NCBI RefSeq assembly: GCF_008364795.1
Contig: NZ_VTTM01000006.1
Coordinates: 186,001-250,000, forward strand
Origin: Azospirillum oryzae
Lineage (GTDB): Bacteria > Pseudomonadota > Alphaproteobacteria > Azospirillales > Azospirillaceae
Reading direction: 5' to 3'
Length of the DNA stretch: 64,000 nucleotides
Every line of letters begins with the position of its first letter. Position 1 is the stretch's first letter. The position numbers and the translations under genes are program-made. Shown here piece by piece: positions 45,108-53,517 of the stretch. Under the pieces are notes generated by a model. It did not search any database and had not been told where the DNA came from. It saw nothing but the letters and a program-made list of their open reading frames with translations.

Positions 45108-46040
45108 TCAGGCGGCGAGGGCGTTCTGGATCACGGTCAGGCCGGACGCCTTCACCGCGGCGCGGATTTCCTCGTCGGCACCGTCGCCCAGCGGCTTCAG
45201 CGGCTCGCGGACATTGACGTTGTCGATGAGGCCGCGGGCACGCAGGGCATGCTTCAGCGCAACCGAGCCTTCCATGTGCGACCCGCGATGGTAGACCGCG
45301 CGGGTGATCGGCAGCAGCTGCTCGTGATACTTCCGGGCGAGCGTATAGTCCTGCGCCTTGCCGGCGGCGAGATACTCGAGCAGCAACTCCGGCGCCATGT
45401 TGCCGTAGCCGACCAGCAGGCCATCGACGTCGAACATCGTCGGCAGCAGCCATTCGTCATGGCACGACATGATGGCGAGGTCGGGGAAGGCGTTCTTCAG
45501 CGCCGGGATTTCGTCGTACCAGCGCTTCATGTCGCGCACGCCGTTCTTGGTGGCGGTGACGCCCGGCACGGCGGCGATCTGCAGCTGGGTGTCGAGGTCG
45601 TAGTTGGCCTTGGTCACGGCCGGGTACTGGAACAGGATGCATTCCAGGCCGGACTGGGCGACGGCCTTGTAGCGGTCCACGGGAGCGCCCTTCTGGTAGC
45701 CGAAGCGCAGCCAGCCGTGGTTCGGATAGACCAGGGCACCGGTGGCGCCGGCCTCGAACTTCTCCTTCGCCTCCAGCTCGGCGACCTTGGTGCCCTCGCC
45801 GGTGATGCCGGCGACCACCGGCAGCGGCGTCGCGTCCTTGTAGACGCGGATCAGCTCGATCTGCTCGTCATGGGTGAGGAAGGTGCCCTCGCCGGCATGG
45901 CCGAGGATGACGAGGCTCTTCACGCCGGGGATCGAGGCCAACCACTTCGCCAGGCGGGCGTTGCCGTCGAAATCGACGTCGCCGTTGTCCTTGAACAGCG
46001 TGACGGGCGCGGGGTTCAGTCCCTTCCAATCGATGGCCAT
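45108..46040 (-). CDS. dihydrodipicolinate synthase/N-acetylneuraminate lyase family protein
   Basis: A 310-residue TIM-barrel class I aldolase. The Schiff-base lysine is in GVTATKNGVRDMKRW and the catalytic tyrosine region is LECILFQYPAVTK. The phosphate/carboxylate-binding loop reads LGHAGEGTFLTHDEQIEL. Members cleave or dehydrate 2-keto-3-deoxy sugar acids and related 4-hydroxy-2-oxoacids. The context (MFS transporter, porin, LacI regulator) is catabolic, so true lysine-biosynthetic DapA is unlikely. ATG 46040 begins the conserved sequence. Its substrate cannot be told from sequence. Confidence 0.82.
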   Translation of the reverse strand: MAIDWKGLNPAPVTLFKDNGDVDFDGNARLAKWLASIPGVKSLVILGHAGEGTFLTHDEQIELIRVYKDATPLPVVAGITGEGTKVAELEAKEKFEAGATGALVYPNHGWLRFGYQKGAPVDRYKAVAQSGLECILFQYPAVTKANYDLDTQLQIAAVPGVTATKNGVRDMKRWYDEIPALKNAFPDLAIMSCHDEWLLPTMFDVDGLLVGYGNMAPELLLEYLAAGKAQDYTLARKYHEQLLPITRAVYHRGSHMEGSVALKHALRARGLIDNVNVREPLKPLGDGADEEIRAAVKASGLTVIQNALAA

Positions 46041-46137
46041 GGTTCCGATGCCTTCCAGAAACATTATGGGATGTGAGGGGGCCGGGCCGTCATTGAGCGG
46101 ACCGGGAGCGTCCACCAGCATGTTTAGTAACGATACC

Positions 46138-46149
46138 GGGAACGTTCCC
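46138..46149. promoter_or_regulatory. LacI-type operator
   Basis: GGGAACGTTCCC is a perfect 12-bp palindrome with a central CG, the usual architecture of LacI/GalR operators. It lies in the short divergent region, 98 bases upstream of the aldolase start and 73 bases upstream of the LacI start. The LacI protein probably binds here and represses both directions. Confidence 0.65.
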
Positions 46150-46221
46150 AACGTATGTCTTGAACAATTGGGGTGTCAACCATTATCTTGCATCGAGACG
46201 TGGATTCGTGAGGGGCTGGGT

Positions 46222-47262
46222 GTGTTCACAAAGGACGATCCGCAGGAGAAGCACGGCCGAGTGACGCTGCACGACGTGGCAGCGGCGTCGGGGGTATCGA
46301 AGTCGACAGTGTCGCGGATTCTCGACGAGCGTCTGCCGCGGTCCGAGAGCGAGACCGCCCGCAAGGTCCGGCGGGTCGCGGCGGAACTCGGCTATATGCG
46401 CGATGTGGCGGCGGCTAGCCTGCGCCGAGGAAACACCAACACGATCGGCGTGATCGTGCCGCGGCTGACCGACACGGTCATGGCGATGCTCTACGAGGCG
46501 TTGGCCCATGCCTGTGCACGCTCGGGACGCTTCGCCATCGTGGCGACGACCGACGACGAACCGCAGGCCGACCGTGCCGCGGCGGAAAGCCTGCTTCAGC
46601 GTGGGGTGGACGGTCTGGTGCTGTCGACCGCCAGGGAGGGCGACGATTTCCCCGTCCGGCTGGAGAAGCGCGGCATTCCCTATGTGCTTGCGCTGAGAAG
46701 CGATGGCCGCAGCATGTCGTCGGTCGGCGATGACAAGCTGGGCGGCTATCTGGCCACCCGCCATCTCCTGGATCTCGGGCATCGTAGGATCGGTATCATC
46801 GCGGGGCCAAGCTACGCTTCGAGCAGCCGCGGACGACTCGCCGGCTACCGGTGGGCGATGACCGAGGCAGAAGCGGCGATCGATCCCGATTGGATCGTCG
46901 AATCGAGTTTTGGGATCGATTCCGGTGCCGAGGCGGCCGAGCGGCTGATGGGCATACCGGCCCGACCGACCGCGATCTTCGCTATGAACGATAACACCGC
47001 CATCGGCGCGCTGTCGGCTCTGATAAAGCTCGGGCTGTCCGTGCCGGAGGATATTTCCTTGGTCGGGTACAACGACATTCCCATCGTCAGCCGGCTGTCT
47101 GTGCCGTTAACGTCAGTGCGCGTGCCCTTTGACCGGATCGCGGCGGAAGCCCTGGATCTGCTGTGCCGGGGTGCGGAGTCGCCCAATGATCGTATTCGGA
47201 TCGCGCCTCCGACGCTTATTCCACGTGCGTCATCGGTCCACTGTCGATCTGCCCTCCGTTAG
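46222..47262 (+). CDS. LacI/GalR-family transcriptional regulator
   Basis: A 346-residue regulator. The DNA-binding domain is VTLHDVAAASGVSKSTVSRILDERLPRSESETARKVRRVAAELGY, including the hinge. The periplasmic-binding-like effector domain runs from about residue 70 (NTIGVIVPRLTDTVMAMLYEAL). The start is taken as GTG 46222, which follows GAGGGG by six to seven bases; upstream codons are open but not conserved. It is divergent from the aldolase-transporter genes and should repress them until a sugar-acid-like inducer binds. Confidence 0.85.
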   Translation: MFTKDDPQEKHGRVTLHDVAAASGVSKSTVSRILDERLPRSESETARKVRRVAAELGYMRDVAAASLRRGNTNTIGVIVPRLTDTVMAMLYEALAHACARSGRFAIVATTDDEPQADRAAAESLLQRGVDGLVLSTAREGDDFPVRLEKRGIPYVLALRSDGRSMSSVGDDKLGGYLATRHLLDLGHRRIGIIAGPSYASSSRGRLAGYRWAMTEAEAAIDPDWIVESSFGIDSGAEAAERLMGIPARPTAIFAMNDNTAIGALSALIKLGLSVPEDISLVGYNDIPIVSRLSVPLTSVRVPFDRIAAEALDLLCRGAESPNDRIRIAPPTLIPRASSVHCRSALR

Positions 47263-47359
47263 AGCCTGTTGATATTCATCGTATTATCGGGACGGCTGCG
47301 ACAAGGTGGATTGTTCCGGCGAAACTTGGGACGACGCCATAGAACAGGGGAAAATATAC

Positions 47360-48251
47360 GGCTCTGTTGCAAAGTTGGCCGGCACGCGGCGGAATGGCTG
47401 GACGTTGGAGGGAGCCAAACCGTGTCGGACTTCAAGGGTCGCCATTTCGAGGGCGAGATCGTGCTGTGGGCCGTGCGCTGGTACTGCCGGTACGGGATCA
47501 GCTACTGTGACCTCGAGCAGATTATGGCCGAGCGCGGCGTCACGGTCGACCACACCACCATCTACCGTTGGGTCCAGAAGTATGCCCCCGAGATCGAGAA
47601 ACGGCTGCGCTGGCAGTGGCGCTGCCCACGATCGACCAGTTGGCGGGTCGATGAAACCTATGTGAAGGTCGGTGGCAAGTGGGCCTACCTGTACCGGGCC
47701 GTCGACAAGCATGGCAACACCATCGACTTCCACCTTTCGCCCACGCGGAATACCGCGGCCGCCAAGCGCTTCCTCGGCAAGGCGCTGAACGGCCTGAAGG
47801 ATTGGGAGAAGCCGATGGTCATCAACACCGACAAGGCGCCCACCTATGGGCCGGCCCTAGCGGAGCTGAAGGCCGAGGGCAAATGTCCCGAGGAGACGGA
47901 ACATCGGCAGGTCAAGTACCTGAACAATGTCGTCGAGGCCGACCACGGCAAGTTGAAGCAGCTGATTCGGCCGGTGCGGGGCTTCAAGACCCTGAAGACG
48001 GCTTATGCGACGATCAAGGGGTTCGAGGTGATGCGTGCGCTCCGCAAAGGGCAGGCGGCCGCCTTCAACCTGACCCGCGACATGCACGGCGAGGCACGCC
48101 TTGTCGAGCGCGCCTTCAACGTCGGCCCCTGCGTGCTCGCCGAAGCCGTTCAGCTCGTCAACCAGCAGCTCGAACTCCAGGCCGCGTAGCCTCCGACAAT
48201 GATGCCGGTCGTCATCATCACGCGCCTACAGGAAGAGTTTGCAACAGAGCC
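47360..48251 (+). mobile_element. IS6-family insertion sequence (IS26-like ends)
   Basis: An 892-bp element with perfect 14-bp inverted ends: GGCTCTGTTGCAAA at 47360-47373 and TTTGCAACAGAGCC at 48238-48251. One transposase gene fills it. The flanking octamers (AAATATAC and GGAACCGG) are different, so there is no target duplication. A remnant of the same left end lies at 6698. Confidence 0.85.
47422..48189 (+). CDS. IS6-family transposase (apparently intact)
   Basis: A 255-residue DDE transposase. Catalytic residues are Asp in WRVDETYVKVGGKW, Asp in MVINTDKAPTYG and Glu in NNVVEADHGKLKQL. The start is GTG 47422 (SDFKGRHFEGEIVLWAVRWY), preceded by GGAGGG at 9-base spacing. The frame extends upstream through the terminal repeat but that part is not conserved. 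Confidence 0.9.
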   Translation: MSDFKGRHFEGEIVLWAVRWYCRYGISYCDLEQIMAERGVTVDHTTIYRWVQKYAPEIEKRLRWQWRCPRSTSWRVDETYVKVGGKWAYLYRAVDKHGNTIDFHLSPTRNTAAAKRFLGKALNGLKDWEKPMVINTDKAPTYGPALAELKAEGKCPEETEHRQVKYLNNVVEADHGKLKQLIRPVRGFKTLKTAYATIKGFEVMRALRKGQAAAFNLTRDMHGEARLVERAFNVGPCVLAEAVQLVNQQLELQAA

Positions 48252-48463
48252 GGAACCGGCACACCGGACAACGAAAATTGTCGGCTGTGAAATATTTTTC
48301 ACTTCTCAAATCGAAAGCGCCACCAATTATAGTCTGGCAGTTATTATTGCCGATATCAAAAAAGATATCTCCATCGGCGCGCGGGTCCATAGCTTTTGCG
48401 CGGCAACACATCGGTGAACACTGGCATATCTTCTGGAGAAACCCCGAAACAGGAGAGCTGCGG

Positions 48464-48829
48464 ATGTCTGGAAGGCTGCTGAACGACCGTCGTGTCCTCA
48501 TCGTTGAGGACGAGTTCCTCGTTACCGTCGTATTGGAGGCGGCAGTCTTGGAGGCAGGCGCCAGTGTTGTTCGGCTTGCCGCTTCGACCGTGGACGCTCT
48601 CGCTCTGATCGAAGCCGAAACCTTCCATGTTGCGCTTCTGGATGCCAGATTGGACGAAGAACCGGTCACCTCCGTTGCCGAGGCTCTGGACGCACGGGGC
48701 ATCCCCTTTGTTTTTCACTCGGGATATGGCCCCGAGCATCTGCCAAGCTCCCACTGTCATCGCCCCCTGCTCCGTAAGCCGTCGCTTTCGTCCACTGTCG
48801 TACAAGCGCTGCATGAGGCGATGAAATGA
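48464..48829 (+). CDS. stand-alone response-regulator receiver protein (copy 1)
   Basis: A 121-residue single receiver domain. It has the acidic pair in VLIVEDEFLV, the phospho-acceptor Asp in VALLDARLDEE, and the conserved lysine in PLLRKPS. The segment FHSGYGPEHLPSSHCHRPLL is shared almost exactly with the paralogue at 49590. AGGAGAG precedes ATG 48464. It has no output domain and probably acts as a CheY-like phosphate acceptor for the HWE kinase of this cluster. Confidence 0.85.
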   Translation: MSGRLLNDRRVLIVEDEFLVTVVLEAAVLEAGASVVRLAASTVDALALIEAETFHVALLDARLDEEPVTSVAEALDARGIPFVFHSGYGPEHLPSSHCHRPLLRKPSLSSTVVQALHEAMK

Positions 48830-48907
48830 TTGGAACCGAAGGATCGTCCACAATGCAGCGAAAACTGCCGAGTTCCTCAGACAGTCACCGTTGCCTGACG
48901 CGATGGC

Positions 48908-49483
48908 CTACATCCCTTCGGCCAAATCGACCAGAAGTGAAGGCATATCGTCGATGTGGAGGATGTGGTCCGGGTGATCGTCACGCAGGGCGCTGAGCGG
49001 CATCGAGGGTGCTTCGGCTTCGTGAGGTTGCTGAACGATGATAAGGCCGCCCTGCGCCTTGATGGCTCTGGCGCCTGCCGTTGCGTCGAAATCCCCGCCG
49101 GTCAGCACGACCCCGACCGTTCTCGCCCCGTATGTCGCTGCCGCAGACTCGAAAAGCGGGTCAGCTGCCGGGCGGGTGTGGCGGACCTTAGGACCGCGAT
49201 CAAGGTGAATGGCCCCCGGCTGCAGCCGCATGTGGAGATCGGGCGGCGCAACGTAGATCCGACCGCGTTCGATGGGCTGGCCATGAACGGGATGATAGGC
49301 AGGGATGGGGCCGGCTCGGCTGAGGAGATGGGGCAAAAGACTGGGACGGTTGGTACCGATGTGGACGACGACAAAAAGGGTCGCTGCCAAGTCGGCAGGA
49401 AGTTGGCTGACCAGTCGCTGGAGGGCCTGAACGCCACCGGCGGACGCCGCAACGACAACAATATCCCGAATCTGCCGATCCAT
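48908..49483 (-). CDS. stand-alone CheB-type methylesterase domain protein
   Basis: A 191-residue CheB catalytic domain without a receiver domain. The catalytic Ser is in VVAASAGGVQAL and the His in VVVHIGTNRPSLLPHLLSR. The Asp region is VVLTGGDFDATAGARAIK, a variant of the usual GxGxDGxxG. In chemotaxis CheB removes methyl groups from receptors. Similar stand-alone domains are encoded near HWE kinases, where they probably modulate the kinase. It lies downstream of the receiver gene at 49590, on the same strand. Confidence 0.82.
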   Translation of the reverse strand: MDRQIRDIVVVAASAGGVQALQRLVSQLPADLAATLFVVVHIGTNRPSLLPHLLSRAGPIPAYHPVHGQPIERGRIYVAPPDLHMRLQPGAIHLDRGPKVRHTRPAADPLFESAAATYGARTVGVVLTGGDFDATAGARAIKAQGGLIIVQQPHEAEAPSMPLSALRDDHPDHILHIDDMPSLLVDLAEGM

Positions 49484-49589
49484 GCCGGACTCTTATCGTT
49501 CAGTTCTGTCCATCACCGCCGGATCAACAGCGGACGCGGCCGTCCGACACCGTTGCTTTCGAAATTTCCCGCCTTGCCCGGTTCGCCGC

Positions 49590-49955
49590 TCAGCCGATGG
49601 CAGCGCACAGCGCGCGGATGATGGCAGCGGGATCGGACGGCTTGCGGAGCAACGGCCGGTGACGGTGCCGTGACGGCAGATGCTCCGGTCCATATCCCGA
49701 GTGGAAGACGAAGGGCTTTGCGCCGGCTTCGAGCGCGTCGGCGATGGCGGTCACCCGCTCATCATCGAGGCGGGCATCCAGCACGGCGGCGTCGAAGTCT
49801 TCCCGCTCGATCAGCGCCAGAGCATCCGCCACGCAGCCCGCCATGCCGACGACCGTGGCTCCTGCATCCTGCAGGATTTCCTCCAACGCCATGGCGATCA
49901 GCAATTCGTCCTCGACGATCACGATCCGGCAGCCGTCCAGACACTTTCCGGTCAC
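49590..49955 (-). CDS. stand-alone response-regulator receiver protein (copy 2)
   Basis: A 121-residue receiver domain. It shows the acidic pair in IVIVEDELLIAMALEEIL, the phospho-acceptor in AAVLDARLDDERV, and FVFHSGYGPEHLPSRHRHRP, then LLRKPS. Its ATG overlaps the kinase stop by four bases (ATGA), so it is translationally coupled and is very likely the direct partner of that kinase. The copy at 48464 is a clear paralogue on the opposite strand. Confidence 0.88.
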   Translation of the reverse strand: MTGKCLDGCRIVIVEDELLIAMALEEILQDAGATVVGMAGCVADALALIEREDFDAAVLDARLDDERVTAIADALEAGAKPFVFHSGYGPEHLPSRHRHRPLLRKPSDPAAIIRALCAAIG

Positions 49956-52900
49956 CGGGCGCTCTCACGGGAATCGGGAGCTTCGTCGTCGCTCCTCAAT
50001 TGGGCGATCGGTACGGTGAAGGTCGCCTCAAGGCCGGTCGGACGGTAATCGACCGTGGCGTCGCCACGCAGTTCGTAGCGGATCTGCTGGGTGATCAGTT
50101 TGGAGCCGAAGCCATGATGGGAAGGCGGCGACAGCGCCGGACCGTCCGCCTCGCGCCAATGGACAAGCAGTGCCGCATCGGCATCCTTCTCCCCGATCTC
50201 CCAGGTCACGACGACGCGGCCCTCCGCCACAGACAATGCGCCGTATTTGACGGCGTTGGTCACCAGTTCGTGGATCACCATGCCGAGTGCCAGCGCGGCC
50301 TTGGGCCGGAGCTGAACGGCAGGCCCTTCAACGGTGAACCGTCCTTCGTTGCCGGCATAGGGCTTCACCTCGTTGAGCACGATGTCGATCAGGGGAATAT
50401 TCCCCCAGCGGTCACGGGTCAGCAGGTCGTAGGTGCTGGCAACCGCTTGCAGGCGTCCGAGAAACGCCGTGCATTCCGGGGCCTCGGCAATCGTCTTCAG
50501 CGTCTGCTGGGCCAAGGCGATCACGACGGCGAGCATGTTCTTGACCCGATGATCGAGCTCGCCGATCAGCTGGCGCTGCTGCTCCTCGGCCTCCTTGAGC
50601 GACGTGACATCCACAAAGGTCAACAACAGGCCTTCCAGATCGTTGCGGGCGTTCCGGTACGGCAGGATGCGCATGATGTAGTGCCTGGTGCCGTCCCGGG
50701 AGCGGACCGCCTTTTCCACCGGCTCCGACCCCGAAAGGGCTTGGCCGAGGTCGTGGTCCAGATCCAGCTGATCGAGATGACTGACGATGTCGGTCAGCGG
50801 GCGGCCGCGGTCGGTCGCGATCAGATTGAAAATCCGGGTGACCGCCGGCGTGAAGCTCCTGATCAGCAGGGACCGGTCCAGGAAGACGATCCCGATCTGG
50901 GTGCTGTTGAACAAATTCTGGAGGTCGTTGTTGGATTGATCAAGTTCCTCCACCTTGCTGCTGAGCTCGATGTTGACGGCATGGAGTTCCTCGTTGACGG
51001 ACTGAGTTTCCTCCTTGGACGTTTCCAGTTCTTCATTGGTCGATTGCAGCTCCTCATTGACCGAGATGAGTTCCTCGTTTGCGGACTTCAGCTCTTCCAG
51101 CGAGGTCTCGTATTCTTCGATCGTGCTCTGGAGACGCTCCTTGGTATCGCGAAGTTCACGCTCCAACTGCTCGACCGCGACGGGATCCTGCCCCCATTGG
51201 CTCTCCTTGCCGTAAATGTCCTCCGGCGGACTCGGGCGGCCGACATCGGAAAACAGGACCAGGAAGAAGGACTCCTCCTCGCGGTCGAACGGTTCGATCG
51301 TCAGATCCAGCAGCTGGACGCGATCGTCCACCTCCACCGCAAGGTGCTTGCGGGTTACCGGCTTGTGGGTCTGCATGGCCTCGTGCAGGGCGCCGCGCAG
51401 ATCCAGCCGCAATCCCTTGCGGGCCATCGCCAGAAGCTGGCGGTTCGGAGCGCCGGGTGGCGCCTGAAGGTACTTGCCGGTGTTGGCGGAATAATAGACC
51501 ACCTCGCCGTTCTGGTTGACGACGACATGGGCCGGGGCGAATCGCTCCAGAACGCGCGCTTCCACATGCCCGCGCAGGCTCGCGGCATTGGACTGGATGG
51601 AGCGGGGCGTTTCGGCCGCTCCACGAGCCGGGCGACCGCCATGTTCCGCCAAGGCGAAGGGAATGGTCACCGAGACGGTGTCCTGCCGGCGGAACAGGCG
51701 GTGCTTCTTGTCGATGGGCACGAACAGGGCCTGATGCTGCCCGATCGTCTCGGCCACGCCGAGGAACAGATAGGCACTGGGGCGCAGCGCATAGTGGAAC
51801 ATCGGGATGACCTGATCCTGAAGCTCCATCCCCAGGTAGATGAGCAGGTTGCGGCACGAGATCAGGTCGATGCGTGAGAACGGCGGGTCGCGCACCAGGC
51901 TGTGCGCCGAGAAGATGCACAGGTCGCGCACCTCCTTGCGGACGAGATAGCTGGTGCCGTCTTCGATGAAATGGCGTTTGAGCCGCTCCGCCGGGACATC
52001 CCGCACCAGACTGGCGGGATAGCGCCCGGTGCGGGCCACCTCCAGGGCATGCTCGTCGATATCGGTGGCGAAGACCTGGATCTTCGGCATGGAGTGGAGG
52101 GTTTCCGCATACTCTGACAGCAGCATGGCGATGGAGTACACCTCCTCGCCGGTGGCGCAGCCGGGAATCCAGACGCGCACCACGTCGCCGGCGCTTTTCC
52201 CGGCGAACAGCTGCGGGATGACAAGCTCCTCCAGCGCCTGGAAGGTTTCGGCGTCGCGGAAGAAGGTGGTGACGCCGATCAACAGGTCGCGGAACAGCGC
52301 TGCGGCTTCGGTGCGATCCTCCCGCAGATAGTCGACATAGCTGTCGATGTCCGTCAGCCGCAGGGCCTGCATCCGGCGTTGGACACGACGCAGAAAGGTG
52401 TTGTGTTTATAGCCCCGGAAGTCGTGCCCGATCTGGTTGCGCAGGATCGTGGTGATGCTTCGCCGCGCCGCCTCCAGCCGTGCATCCTCACGCACATCCT
52501 TCTCGTTCGTCAGGTCGCCCAGCGGCGTGGCGGTTCGTGTGTAGTCCACCAGCGTCGCCGCCATCGTCTCCACCGGCGCGACAAGGTCGACGACGCCGGT
52601 GGCGATGGCGCTGTTCGGCATTTCGTCATGGCGGTGGATGCCGTCAGGGCCCTGCGCAATGGTAAAGCCGCCCCGCTCCTTGATCGCCTTGATGCCCAGG
52701 GTGCCGTCGCTGCCGCTGCCCGATAGGATGATGCCGACGGCCCTTTCCCCACAGTCGCCGGCAAGAGAGCTGAGGAAGATGTCGATCGGGTTGCGCTCGC
52801 GATGGGCCGCGTTTTCCGGCCGGACACGCAGCCGGCCGCTCTCGATGGTCAGCAGGGTTCCGGGCTGCAGGGTATAGATGCGGTCGGGTTCGACCTCATC

Positions 52901-53107
52901 GCCATCACGCGCCTCGCGTGCCGGTGTGGGGGTGCATCGGCCGATGATGTCCGCCAGCAGGCTTTCGTGTTGCGGCGCCAGATGGGTGACAACCACGAAA
53001 GCCATGCCGCTGTCGGCAGGCAAGGCGCGGAACAGTCCCTCCAAGGCCTCCACCCCGCCGGCGGACGCGCCGATGCCGACGATCGGGAAGGATGCCTTAT
53101 CGCTCAT
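49952..53107 (-). CDS. CheB-CheR-PAS-HWE/HisKA_2 hybrid sensor kinase
   Basis: A 1051-residue fusion. Domains in order: CheB methylesterase (about 8-190; GIGASAGGVEAL, THLAPQHESLL, SGSGSDGTLG); CheR methyltransferase (about 215-480; VWIPGCATGEEVYSIAM for SAM binding, ISCRNLLIYLG); a PAS-like segment (about 540-640); a long coiled coil rich in ELxSxNEEL repeats (about 650-730); a PAS domain (about 735-850); and an HWE/HisKA_2 kinase (about 865-1040; ELDHRVKNMLAVVIALAQQTL). It is soluble, with no membrane segments. It probably couples a methylation-like input to phosphorylation of the co-translated receiver. The start ATG 53107 begins the CheB domain. Confidence 0.88.
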   Translation of the reverse strand: MSDKASFPIVGIGASAGGVEALEGLFRALPADSGMAFVVVTHLAPQHESLLADIIGRCTPTPAREARDGDEVEPDRIYTLQPGTLLTIESGRLRVRPENAAHRERNPIDIFLSSLAGDCGERAVGIILSGSGSDGTLGIKAIKERGGFTIAQGPDGIHRHDEMPNSAIATGVVDLVAPVETMAATLVDYTRTATPLGDLTNEKDVREDARLEAARRSITTILRNQIGHDFRGYKHNTFLRRVQRRMQALRLTDIDSYVDYLREDRTEAAALFRDLLIGVTTFFRDAETFQALEELVIPQLFAGKSAGDVVRVWIPGCATGEEVYSIAMLLSEYAETLHSMPKIQVFATDIDEHALEVARTGRYPASLVRDVPAERLKRHFIEDGTSYLVRKEVRDLCIFSAHSLVRDPPFSRIDLISCRNLLIYLGMELQDQVIPMFHYALRPSAYLFLGVAETIGQHQALFVPIDKKHRLFRRQDTVSVTIPFALAEHGGRPARGAAETPRSIQSNAASLRGHVEARVLERFAPAHVVVNQNGEVVYYSANTGKYLQAPPGAPNRQLLAMARKGLRLDLRGALHEAMQTHKPVTRKHLAVEVDDRVQLLDLTIEPFDREEESFFLVLFSDVGRPSPPEDIYGKESQWGQDPVAVEQLERELRDTKERLQSTIEEYETSLEELKSANEELISVNEELQSTNEELETSKEETQSVNEELHAVNIELSSKVEELDQSNNDLQNLFNSTQIGIVFLDRSLLIRSFTPAVTRIFNLIATDRGRPLTDIVSHLDQLDLDHDLGQALSGSEPVEKAVRSRDGTRHYIMRILPYRNARNDLEGLLLTFVDVTSLKEAEEQQRQLIGELDHRVKNMLAVVIALAQQTLKTIAEAPECTAFLGRLQAVASTYDLLTRDRWGNIPLIDIVLNEVKPYAGNEGRFTVEGPAVQLRPKAALALGMVIHELVTNAVKYGALSVAEGRVVVTWEIGEKDADAALLVHWREADGPALSPPSHHGFGSKLITQQIRYELRGDATVDYRPTGLEATFTVPIAQLRSDDEAPDSRESAR

Positions 53108-53517
53108 GGTACTGCCCTTCCGCGGCTCCCGAAGGGCCGAACCGATATCGTTTGAGGGTGCCGCTGATGGCGTATTCGCTGACAGTGCATTTCTCGATAT
53201 TTCAACTGAGACGATCCACGGTTCGGCAACCCGTGCGTCCCAGTCGGCGTTCCATTCTACCGTCGATGCCAAATTTTTACGCCAACGGTCAACTCACTCT
53301 TTAGCATCCTCTCGCGGTCGTGCACCACCAGCGTCGTCCCAGTTGCGGAATTGGGAGCCGCGCTCCCGCTGGTATTGACGTTGGCCGGGAACCGTCACGG
53401 CTATCGGAAGCACACACGCGGTTTGGATGAACATTTTCCCGTGTAGAAAATGGACATACGATGGACCTTGGGGCACAAATCGACGAGAGGGCAGGGTCCA
53501 CCGGCGGGCAGTGGTGA
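53108..53517. other. upstream region of the hybrid kinase, with possible EcfG-type promoter
   Basis: This non-coding stretch lies between the hybrid kinase and an IS5 remnant. On the minus strand, GGAAC (53253-53249) and GGTT (53231-53228) are 17 bases apart, resembling the alphaproteobacterial general-stress sigma EcfG promoter (GGAAC-N16-17-cGTT). It lies 121 bases or more before the kinase start. No gene is supported here. Confidence 0.35.

Noticed and set aside
45108..46040. Annotation as lysine-biosynthetic DapA.
   Set aside because: The fold and lysine are shared, but the context is a LacI-controlled uptake and catabolic cluster.
47360..48251. An 8-bp target-site duplication around the IS6 element.
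   Set aside because: The flanking octamers AAATATAC and GGAACCGG are unrelated.
49670..51877. A 735-codon plus-strand frame opposite the hybrid kinase.
   Set aside because: It is the antisense shadow of a gene with clear CheB, CheR, PAS and kinase domains.
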